DNA of 64,000 nucleotides, taken from NCBI GenBank assembly GCA_026936335.1, contig JAPMXV010000003.1, forward strand, positions 1 to 64,000. Direction: 5' to 3'. The notes beneath the pieces are model-generated. The model was not told where the DNA came from and searched no databases. It saw nothing but the letters and a program-made list of their open reading frames with translations. Below are positions 1-9,531 of this stretch, piece after piece. The position numbers and the translations under genes were made by a program. The DNA comes from Mantamonas sphyraenae (lineage: Eukaryota > CRuMs > Mantamonadidae). The first letter of the stretch is position 1. The number at the start of each line of letters is the position of its first letter.

Positions 1-165
1 CCTAACCCTAACCCTAACCCTAACCCTAACCCTAACCCTAACCCTAACCCTAACCCTAACCCTAACCCTAACCCTAACCCTAACCCTAACCCTAACTCTA
101 ACCCTAACCCTAACCCTAACCCTAACCCTAACCCTAACCCTAACCCTAACCCTAACCCTAACCCT
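1..165. repeat. Telomere, (CCCTAA)n
   Basis: An uninterrupted tandem array of CCCTAA, about 27 copies, starts at the first base. It is the C-rich strand read from the chromosome end, so the telomere is of the TTAGGG type. One unit near 96-101 reads CTCTAA; all others are perfect. The array stops abruptly at ...ACCCT and gives way to unique sequence with no degenerate zone. Confidence 0.98.
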
Positions 166-429
166 GTTTGGGTGTTAGACTGTTGTGTTGGTCCGGTCTA
201 TGTCAGGTGAGTTGTGCTTGTGCTTGCTGGCGGTGTGACTGATTGCGCGGTGATATGGGGCAGTGGGCGTTGGGTAGGAGTGGAAATGTTGTTGGGTAGT
301 GGCCGTCGTCCTGCAACGACGCGCAGTCAGCACTGCCCATCCGCCTTCAACCAAAATATCACCAACACCCACAACTCCCTCCACCAGTCCAACACAATCC
401 ACATACACTCCAGTACCACCACCACCATC
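166..429. other. Subtelomeric flank, 5' region of the first gene
   Basis: This is 264 bp of non-coding sequence between telomere and first start codon. Its last 100 bp or so resemble the sequence just upstream of the second gene copy (about 4205-4304), so it belongs to the duplicated unit. I see no further repeat, ORF or mobile element. The subtelomere is extremely short. Confidence 0.6.
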
Positions 430-3400
430 ATGGACAAGGACTACTCAAGCACTCCCAAGCAACAACCCACACCCAACACCTACCCAGCGTGCGTTCTGCC
501 TTCCACTCCGTTTTCTGACTGCCCGCTCCTCCCGCTTCCGTGCTTCCTCCATGCCTCCCTCGCTTCCCTGCACTCCTTCCCTGCATCTTCACTTCCCCAT
601 CACCTCCGCCGCTGCCTTCTCCGCTCTTCTCCGATCCCCTCTCCGCAGTCACTGCCCTCCCCGTTGCCAGTTTCCGCGTCTGCCAATCTCCTCCGTTTTC
701 CCTCTCTGCTCGTTCCAGCCTCCCTCCACCCCTGCTTCTGCTCTAACGGCGTCCATTCCGCCTCCTGCTCACCGTTCCCTCCCCGCCCTTCCCCTCCCGA
801 CTCCCCACAGCTACGCGTACATGGTCCCTCCCATGGCTGCCCAGCCGTTTCCGAACATGCTGCCCGTCTCTGGCGTGCAAAACCCGTACCACCACCCACA
901 ACCACCCATCGTCTGGATCCCTGTCAACACGCATTCTCAGCAACACTATGCATATGCTCATCAGAGCCATCCATACTACGCCTACCCTCCTCCGCCGCCT
1001 CCTCAGCCGCGACAAACCGCCCAGGTGCGCTTGGCTGAGACTCCGTTGCACCCTCCGCCTGCTCAACCCACCACAAACCACTACCGCGTCCCCAAACGCG
1101 TCAGCCCTGCCTTTGTCGGCATCACACAGACCACATCCACAACCACATCGTCGTCTTCCTCCCACCAGACCACACGGCAGACTGGAGACAGCGACGACGA
1201 CGACGCAGACCATTACACACACACACATGACACCGGCGACGTGGAGGACCTGATGGTACTGAACTTTGGCCACCGTGAACCACGGTCAGTCTCCAGCAAC
1301 ACGGAGTGGATGACCAGCTCAGGGATGGAGGCGTACGAAGAAGACGGCGAGGCAAACGACGCAACCCAGCAGCACGTGGACGACGAGGTGGACACTCAGG
1401 GCGCACTCAGCTTTGCAGACACTGGTGATACCATGGATGAGGAGTACATGCCGCAAGATGACAGCGACGACGACACAGACGACATCGAACAGGAGGACTC
1501 GGACGAGTGGCAGCCGAGAGTCACAATTAGAGGCCACCGACGAGGAAAACACGCCAGTCGTCTTGCTGGTCCACCAAAGATGAAAGGCAGCGGACAGCGT
1601 AGGCTCAGGGTCACGGCTGGCAGTGGCACGGAGACAGGAACGTCGAGCACACGAGCAAGGAGGGCCAAGAACGGAGACAACGGTGCACGGAAGAAAGCAG
1701 GCTTGCACAAGACGAATAAGTTGCCAGATGGTGTTGTGCGCAAAGGGTGGACAGCGGGACACAGTGACGAGCGCAGCCACAGCAACAAGAAGGAGCACTC
1801 GGCACTGCTGAGGCACATGCACACCCTGGCCAACGAGCATCCCCTCGACGACATACCCGACCTCATGACCCTGCAGGCGCGTGTTGTGGTTTGCCATGGC
1901 ACCCTGACCACGCTGATTCGACAGATCTTGCTCGCTATGGGCAACGTTCCCCTCTCCCAGGGCGACATGGCCCTCTGCCTTACCCTTTTCGGCCGTAACT
2001 TGGATCAAAATTCGTGCGGTCTCGCCGTCAAGAACGCTATTCTGGCTATGGGTGTGACTGGGGATGGGTTGAAGGTGTGCTGGCTGGAGGAGTCACATGA
2101 CCACGACGACCCCAACTACGCCCTCCTCCACTTGCTCATGACAGAGATGGACACTCTCGGCGACAGACTTCATCCCACTACTTGGAAGGAGCACACGCAG
2201 ACCAAGCTGGTGCTGCAGAAAGCACGACGCCCTGCTGACAACGACAGCGACCCACACTGGACACAATGCGACTACGACCACCACCTTACCACCACCAACG
2301 TGGACAAGTGGCATCCCGAGTCTGTGCGCAGAGGTTGGAGCACACACCTGCACAACGACGAGCGTGGAAGCTGCACGGCGCGGGAGTTCCAGACGCTGTT
2401 GGCACACATGAAGGCACGCGCAGCCAAGCACCCTCGCCATCAGCACACACACGAGCACCAGTCACTACGTGAGCTGATCAACAACGGCAACCTGCTGTCC
2501 CTGGTGCGACACGTCATCCTGGCGGTGGGCAACGTTGGCGTGCCGCCTGTCGACCTGGCCTTCTTTGTCCGCCTCCTCAGGCCACACCTCACCTACCAGC
2601 AGGTGCAAGGAGCCATCAGCAACACTCTCGCCCGTGGCGTCACCTCCCTCTCCCTCAAGATCGCCTGGCTTGACAAGCCCAAACGCAGCGACACCACACT
2701 GCACACCCTCCTCCACACCCTCATCGACCGCATCACACCCCACATCACCACCCGCCCCACCACCGTCGACGACGTCAACTCACTCGACATCTCCGAGCTT
2801 GTTCTGCCCGAGCCAACAGAGGAAGAGATGATGGCCGTGGAGGATGGACTGCCAGATGGCGTTGTGCGCAGTGGCTGGACAACATGGCGCAAGAGCGAGC
2901 GCAGCCACAGCAACAAGAAGGAGCACACGGCACTGCTGAACCACATGCACGCTCTGGCCAACGAGCATCCCAACGACGACATCACCGACCTCATGATCCT
3001 GCAGGCGCGTGTTGTGGTCTGCCATGGCACCCTGAACACGCTGGTCCGACGTATTCAGCTCGCTCTGGGCAACATTCCCCTCTCCCAGGGCGACATGGCC
3101 TTCTTCCTCACCCTTCTTGGCCGTGACATGGATCAACAGACGTGCAGAAAAGCCACCCCCCACGCTGGTCTGGCCATGGGTGTGACAAAGGCTGGGTTGA
3201 AGGTGTGCTGGCTGGAGGAACCACACGACCACGGCGACCCCAACTACGCCCTCCTCCACCTGCTCATGACAGAGATGGACAGTCTAGGCGACAGGACCCA
3301 TCCCACCACCTGGAAGGAGCACAAGCAGACCCAGCTGTGGCTGCAGGAAGCACGACGCCCTGCTGTCGACGACAGCGACCCACACTGGACACAGTGCGAC

Positions 3401-4009
3401 TACGACCACCACCTTCCCACCACCAAGGTGGACAAGTGGCGTCCTGAGTCTGTGCGCAGTGGCTGGGCCACGCACAGTCCCAACGACGAGCGTGGCAGCT
3501 GCACGGCACGGGAGTTCCAGACGCTGCTGGCACACATGAAGGCACGCGCAGCCAAGCACCCTCGCCATCAGTACGCAAACGAGCACCGAGCACTGCGTGA
3601 GCTGATCAACAACGGCGACCTGCTGTCCCTGGTGAGACACATCATCCTGGCGCTGGGCAACGTTCCCGTGCCGCCTGTCGACCTGGCCTTCTTTGTCCGC
3701 CTCCTCAGGCCACACCTCACCTACAAGCATGCAAAAGGTGCCATCAGCCACACCGTCACCCGCGGCGTCACCTCCCTCTCCCTCAAAATCGCCTGGCTCG
3801 ACAAACCCAAACCCAGCGACGCCACACTGCACACCCTCCTCCACACCCTCATCGACCGCATCACACCCCACATCACCACCCGCCCTACTACCGTCGCACT
3901 CGTCAACGCCTACCCCATCTCCTCCTTCACCCTCCCCAAGCGCAAAGTCCCTTCCTCCTCCTCCTCCGTCTTCTCCTCCTCCTCCTCCAAACGCCAACGC
4001 ATCGAATGA
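430..4009 (+). CDS. Subtelomeric A-B module protein, four-module copy (unrecognised)
   Basis: I do not recognise this family. Two exons, 430-488 and 811-4009, give about 1085 residues. The start (MDKDYSSTPKQQ) and intron were chosen because the second copy keeps both and an in-frame join results. The N-terminus is rich in Pro, Gln, His and Tyr. An acidic Ser/Asp segment and a basic Arg/Lys segment follow. Then come four modules of about 180-195 residues: A1 from 1724, B1 from 2313, A2 from 2850, B2 from about 3445. Each opens with P(D/E)(G/S)VxR(K/R/S)GW and ends near WL(E/D). A and B are diverged homologues: A has SNKKEH and HxxANEHP, B has CTAREF and KARAAKHP. The C-terminus is a Ser-rich, KRQR-type basic tail that could be a nuclear signal. 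Function unknown. Confidence 0.8.
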
Positions 4010-4304
4010 ACCACCCTTTCATTCACACATCCTTCCCAATCACCCTCCCCTCCCCAACCACCCAACCACCCTCAGCATCACCTCATCCGGCAGTGTCACC
4101 CACCCTTCCCACCCTGTCTCCTCCACATACTCCTCTATTCCACCACACCCCAACATCGCATCCTTCTCCCCCATTCACCACTCTTTATCCTCGTCCACCT
4201 GTGCACCCCACCCGTCCGCCTTCAACCACAATTTCACGAACACCCACAACACCCTCCAACAGTCCAACACAACCCACATACACTTAAGTACCACCACCTC
4301 CATC

Positions 4305-6743
4305 ATGGACAAAGACTACTCAAGCACTCCGAAGCAACAACCCACACCCAACACCTACCCAGCGTGCGTTCTGCCTTCCACTCCGTTTTCTAACTGCCCG
4401 CTTCTCCAGCTTCCTTGCCTCCTCCATGCTTCCGTCGCTTCCCTGCACTCCTCCCCCGCATCTCCACTTCCCCATCACCACCGCCGCTGCCTTCACCGCT
4501 CTTCTCCGATCCCCTCTCCCCTGTCACTGTCCTCCCCGTTGCCAGTTTCCCGGTCTGCCAATCTCCTTCGTTTTCCCCTCTTTGCTCGTTCCAGCCTCCC
4601 TTCACCCCTGCTTTTGCCCTGACGGTGTCCATTCCGCCTTCCGCTCACCGTTCCTACCCCGCCTTTCCCTTCCCCGTCTCCCCACAGCTACGCGTACATG
4701 GTCCCTCCCATGGCTGCCCAGCCGTTTCCGAACATGCTGCCTGCCTCTGGCGTACAAAACCCGTACCAGCATCCACAGCCACCCATCATCTGGGTCCCTG
4801 TCAACACCCATCCCCAGCAGCACCACGCATATGCTCATCAGGGCCACCCATACTACGCCTACCCTCCTCCGCCGCCTCCGCAGCCGCGACAAACCGCCCA
4901 GGTGCACTTCGCTCAGCCTCCGTTGCACCCTCCGCCTGCTCAACCCGCCTCAAACCACAACCGCGTCCCCAAACGCATCAGCCCTGCGTTTGTCGGCATC
5001 ACACGGACCACATCCACCACCACATCGTCGTCCTCCTACCACCAGGCCACACGGCAGACTGGAGACAGCGAAGAGGACGACGACGCAGACCAGGACACAC
5101 ACACACAAGACACCGGCGACGTGGAGGACCTGATGTTCCTGAACTTCGGCCACCATGAACCATGGTCAATCTCCAGCACAACAGAGTGGATGACCAGCTT
5201 AGGGATGGAGGCGTACGAAGAAAACGGCGAGGCAAACGACGCAACCCAGCAGCACGTGAACGACGAGTTGGAAACGCAGGGCGCACTCAGCTTTGTAGAG
5301 ACTGGTGATACCATGGATGAGGAGTACATGCCGCAAGACGACAGCGACGATGACACAGGCAACATGGAGCAGGAGGACAAAGACGAATGGCAGCCGAGAC
5401 TCACAATTAGAGGCCACCGACGAGGAAAACACGCCAGCCGTCGTACCGGTTCACAACAGGTGAATGGCAGCGGACTGCGCAGGCTCAGGATCACGGCTGG
5501 CAGTGGCACAGAGACAGGAACGTCGAGCACACGGGCAAGACGGGCCAAGAACGGAGACAACGGCGCACTTAAGAAAGCAGGTGTGCACAAGACGAACAAG
5601 TTGCCAGATGGCGTTGTGCGCAAAGGGTGGACAGCTGGACACAGTGACGAGCGCAGCCACAGCAACAAGAAGGAGCACACGGCACTGCTGAACCACATGC
5701 TCACCCTGGCCAACGAGCATCCCATCGACGACATCTCAGACCTCATGACACTTCAGGCGCGTGTTGTGGTCTGCCATGGCACCCTGTTGACGCTTGTCCG
5801 ACAGATTCAGCTCGCTCTGGGCAACATTCCCCTCTCCCAGGGCGACATGGTCTTCTGCCTCACCCTTCTCGGCCGCGATATGGTTCAAAAGGCATGCAGC
5901 GCTGTCATCCTCCACGCTGGTCTGCCCATGGGTGTGACAAAGGCTGGGTTGAAGGTGTGCTGGCTGGAGGAGCCACACGACCACGGCGACCCCAACTACG
6001 CCCTCCTCCACCTGCTCATGACAGAGATGGACACTCTTGGCAACAGGTCCCATCCCACCACCTGGAAGGAGCACACGCAGACCCAGCTGTGGTTGCAGAA
6101 AGCACGACGCCCTGCTGACAACGACAGCGACCCACACTGGACACAATGCGACTACGACCACCACCTCACCACCACCAACGTGGGCAAGTGGCATCCTGTG
6201 TCTGTGCGCAGAGGCTGGAGCAATTCCGGTCACGACGAGCGTGGCAGCTGCACGGCGCGGGAGTTCCAGACGCTGCTGGCACACATGAAGGCACGCGCAG
6301 CCCAGCACCCTCTCCATCAGCACGCACACGAGCAACAGGCACTTCGTGAGCTGATCAACAACGGCAGCAAGCTGTCCCTTGTGCGACACATCATCCTGGC
6401 GCTGGGCAACGTTGGCGTGCCGCCTGTCGACCTGGCCTTCTTTGTCCGCCTGCTCAGGCCACACCTCACCTACCTGCAGGTTGTCAGTGCCATCAGCAAA
6501 TCCCTCACCCGCGGCGTCACCTCCCTCTCCCTCAAGATCGCCTGGCTCGACAACCCCAAACCCAGCGACGCCACACTGCACACCCTCCTCCACATCCTCA
6601 TCGACCGCATCACACCTCACATCACCACCCGTCCCACCACATCCGCACTCGTCCACGCCTACCCCATCCCCTCCTTCACCCTCCCCAAGCGCAAAGACCC
6701 TTCCTCCTCCTCCTCCTCCTCCAAACGCCAACGCCTCGAATGA
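4305..6743 (+). CDS. Subtelomeric A-B module protein, two-module copy (unrecognised)
   Basis: Paralogue of the preceding gene, 295 bp downstream of its stop codon and on the same strand. Exons 4305-4363 and 4688-6743 give about 704 residues. The short first exon is nearly identical to that of the first copy. The order is the same: Pro/Gln-rich N-terminus, acidic segment, basic linker, then one A module (from about 5604) and one B module (from about 6193), ending in a Ser-rich tail with KRQR. It therefore has half the modules of its neighbour. It is either the ancestral two-module form or a contracted copy. No catalytic motif, signal peptide or membrane segment is visible. Confidence 0.8.
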
Positions 6744-6794
6744 ACCATCTCCATTTCCCTCCCCATCACCACGCGATCTCATCAAACGCCCCAC

Positions 6795-9503
6795 TCACAC
6801 CCACCCTCCTCGCCCACCCGCCGCCTCCTCCACCTCCCCACCAACCCCACCGACCCAATCCCGAAACACCGCCCCTTCACGCCCCTGCTTTTTGGCCACC
6901 GCACGCCGCACACCCTCCACAAACCCTTCCCTCACCTCCCCGAGACTCGCACCCATCCTTTCGCCCCGTTTCTCCACCGTTGCCACCGCCACCTGCCCCA
7001 TCCACCGCGCTAGCTCCTCCACCGCCCTTCCAAACCACCGTAGTTCCACACGACGCATCTCTCTGCACATGCACACCATTTTCATCCCCACCAGCGTTCC
7101 AAACTCCACACTGTTCACACGCACCGTCTCCCTGCTGTTCACCCGCCCCGCAAACAGGCTCCCGTGGCACCGGTTCACCACCAGCGCCTTCAGCTTCGCC
7201 ACAACATCGTCCCCTCCCGCCCCACGCTCCAACGTCAACCCGTCCGACAAGTACTCCCCTGCATACCGCCCGTAGTTGGCTCGCACTTCCAGTGTCCTCA
7301 CGTCAAAGAGCACCTGGATCCACCCAAACTCCTTGTCCTCCACAACTGCATCCTTCGCCACATCGCTTGCGTAGCTCACACGTGTCTTGCTCCTGTTCAC
7401 CGTACACCCGTATTCCTCCAACCCTCCTTGCATCACCTCCAAGAACCTCTCCACCCGCCCTCGGCTCCTGCTCACCAGCAAAAAGTCGTCAATCAGCCGC
7501 AACAGCACCGTCCCGCCACTACTGTCTTCCACAATCGACCCCAGCGCTTCCCTTTCCATCGCCGCATACGTCAAGCTGCACAGCATCGACGACAGCAGCG
7601 AACCCTGCGCGATCCCACAACGCACTCGAAAGTATCGCCCCTCCAGGCGCACCACTTGTCCAAACACATGCGCGTTCACCTGTCGAAGCAACTGCTCCCG
7701 ACCCACAATCCAGTACCCGTGGTCGGTCAGCCGCTTGCCCGGGCCACCCCACCTCTCCACAAACGCCCCAAAGTCAAACGCCTCCGCCTCTTCCAGACTG
7801 TGCGCCGCCCGCTTCATGACCCCGTTCTCCGCATACCTCCGTACCACATACTCCTCCTCCGTCATGGTTTCCTTCACCACCCGCCACACCGCCTCTTGCG
7901 ACAGCTGGTCAAAGCTGCTGCGGATGTCCACCGATGCAAAAAACACCTCTTCGCCACGATTGCACTCCGCAAACTCGCCCCATCGTCCCAGAAGCTCCTC
8001 CACCCCAAACATAGACGCTCCCAGACGCCAAGGTTCGCGCTTGGTCTCCAGCTTCAACACTGCATACACGTCCCGCAGCTGGCTGTTGATCGATGGCCGC
8101 TGCACACGCTCCCCGCTCGCCAGGCGGAACACCTGGCCCCGCGACAGGTTGCTGATAGCACGGCACTTTCCGTTGCCCTTGGGTACAAACCGAGGCGTGT
8201 ACCATGCCACTTGCTCCGCCTCTACCCGTTCCTCCTGCCCACCGTCCAGCCCCACCAGCTGCCGCTCCTCGTACCCTTTCCGCGCACGCCCCTCCACCTC
8301 ACCCCACACCCAGTGACGAAAGAAAAACACCCTGTTGCGATGCTGCATCGCCTCCGTCACGTAGAATGCCCCTCGCACGACAGCAACCGCGAGCTCGCCC
8401 ACAATCCACCGCAACAGCCTGCACAGCATGAGCCGCTTTTCGCTCGCCCTGCCTACGAGCCATCCCACCTCACTTTCACGCACTCCCTGCCGCAGTCGTT
8501 CCTCGTCCATGCTCTCGTGTCGTCGTAGCCCCACAAAACTGCTTGCCGTGCTCAGCACCGCTGCACGATTGCTTTCGCTCCCCAGCAATTCCGCAGGCAG
8601 CACGCGTTGAAGCACACGCCGCACATACCCTTGCACCTGCGCAGTACTGCTGCATCGCTGCAAAAGCTCCTGCATCTCCATCTCCTTCTGCCGCTCCACA
8701 AACTCCGCGTCAAGCTCACACGATGCACGCAGCACCTCTCCGTAAGCGAGCTCTCCATGACGCCTAAGCACCTCCTGCAGCAACCCCACACTCCCTCGCA
8801 CACTCTCAGGCACCTTGTCCCCATCCAGTCCAAACACTTCCGCGGCCAGCGCCCGCCCTTTACGCCGCGACGCAGGTTGCAACCTGTTTAGCGCGTGCTC
8901 CTTCTCCACGCCCTGCACAACTCCACTCCCCCCAGCGTAAAACATTCTCGACCGTTCCAAAGTGCCTTTCCGTGCCACCCGCTGCCTCTTCCGCTCCCTC
9001 TCTGGCCCTTGCGCCCCTACCCCTGCCCGCAGAACTGGGCCGCAAATCTGCACCAGACTCCCTGCCTTGCCTTGCCTTGCAAACACCACACAGTGGCGCA
9101 GCAGCTGCCGCATAGCTCCCTCTCCAATCCTCTCCAGCAGCCTCTGCCATGCGGCTCCACACACCGTCTCGTGCGCCCAGCTTGCCCCCGTCCGAACGAC
9201 CTGATCACCTACTCGCGCAAACGACGCCGTCCCCGCAAGCTCCCCAGCGACTTGGCACCCCACCGCCAAGCAGTGGTCCGGCCTCCCACGCCCTGCAAAC
9301 AGCTCCTCCGTCACCTCGCTCACCACCTCCCGGATGCTCACCCCAGCCTCCCCTGCTCCTTCCCCAACTCCGCCGACACTCTTTGGCGACCGGCCCACGT
9401 CCACCACCACTCCTCCCAGCCCCATCCCCTCCAATCCGCCCACCCCTAGATACCTGCCCAGACCCACCAGCTGCTCCTCGCTTGGCTCACGAGCCCGTTT
9501 CAT
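6795..9503 (-). CDS. TERT: Telomerase reverse transcriptase
   Basis: Catalytic subunit of telomerase, adding TTAGGG repeats templated by its RNA. The single-exon 902-residue protein shows the TERT architecture. A TEN/GQ-like segment lies at about 119-158 (WQRLLERIGEG...QICGPVL). A CP-like RSRMFYA lies at 185-190. The T motif at about 361-400 has FYVTE and NRVFFF. Motif 1 is RFVPKGNGKCRAISNL. Motif A has FFASVDIRSSFD with D526, and motif B' is GIAQGSLLSSMLCSL. Motif C is LLRLIDDFLL with D672/D673, motif D is EYGCTVNRSKT, and motif E is FDVRTLEV. FYVTE, the IDDF context and DTRTLEV-like motif E separate TERT from retrotransposon or group II intron enzymes. The start at 9503 avoids overlap with POLE2, whose stop lies 28 bp upstream on the same strand; an in-frame read-through upstream lies inside POLE2. 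It is shorter than human TERT (1132), mainly in linkers. Confidence 0.97.
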   Translation of the reverse strand: MKRAREPSEEQLVGLGRYLGVGGLEGMGLGGVVVDVGRSPKSVGGVGEGAGEAGVSIREVVSEVTEELFAGRGRPDHCLAVGCQVAGELAGTASFARVGDQVVRTGASWAHETVCGAAWQRLLERIGEGAMRQLLRHCVVFARQGKAGSLVQICGPVLRAGVGAQGPERERKRQRVARKGTLERSRMFYAGGSGVVQGVEKEHALNRLQPASRRKGRALAAEVFGLDGDKVPESVRGSVGLLQEVLRRHGELAYGEVLRASCELDAEFVERQKEMEMQELLQRCSSTAQVQGYVRRVLQRVLPAELLGSESNRAAVLSTASSFVGLRRHESMDEERLRQGVRESEVGWLVGRASEKRLMLCRLLRWIVGELAVAVVRGAFYVTEAMQHRNRVFFFRHWVWGEVEGRARKGYEERQLVGLDGGQEERVEAEQVAWYTPRFVPKGNGKCRAISNLSRGQVFRLASGERVQRPSINSQLRDVYAVLKLETKREPWRLGASMFGVEELLGRWGEFAECNRGEEVFFASVDIRSSFDQLSQEAVWRVVKETMTEEEYVVRRYAENGVMKRAAHSLEEAEAFDFGAFVERWGGPGKRLTDHGYWIVGREQLLRQVNAHVFGQVVRLEGRYFRVRCGIAQGSLLSSMLCSLTYAAMEREALGSIVEDSSGGTVLLRLIDDFLLVSRSRGRVERFLEVMQGGLEEYGCTVNRSKTRVSYASDVAKDAVVEDKEFGWIQVLFDVRTLEVRANYGRYAGEYLSDGLTLERGAGGDDVVAKLKALVVNRCHGSLFAGRVNSRETVRVNSVEFGTLVGMKMVCMCREMRRVELRWFGRAVEELARWMGQVAVATVEKRGERMGASLGEVREGFVEGVRRAVAKKQGREGAVFRDWVGGVGGEVEEAAGGRGGWV

Positions 9504-9531
9504 TCCTTCCTTGCGTTGCGCACCCTCGCGC

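Larger units (their letters stand above)
330..6743. repeat. Tandem segmental duplication carrying two paralogous genes
   Basis: Sequence from about 330 onward matches sequence from about 4205 onward through the 5' flank, first exon, intron and most of the second exon. Even the intron (322 versus 324 bp) aligns by eye. The copies differ mainly by one extra A-B module pair (about 2850-3900) in the first gene. The copies are in direct orientation, both transcribed away from the telomere. Confidence 0.85.

Noticed and set aside
299..810. Open frame extending from 299 through the first exon of the telomere-proximal gene
   Set aside because: Its start codon is not ATG-supported by the paralogue, and the stretch 489-810 has GT..AG borders conserved in the second copy, so it is an intron.
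743..2008. Minus-strand frames opposite the A-B module genes (for example 743-1273, 1319-2008, 5736-6794)
   Set aside because: They are compositional shadows: Arg/Val-rich, no consistent splice joins, and repeated only because the plus-strand genes are duplicated.
6795..9503. Reverse transcriptase as a non-LTR retrotransposon or group II intron
   Set aside because: T motif (FYVTE), LIDDFLL in motif C and the DVRTLEV motif E are TERT hallmarks. There is no endonuclease, poly-A tail or target duplication.
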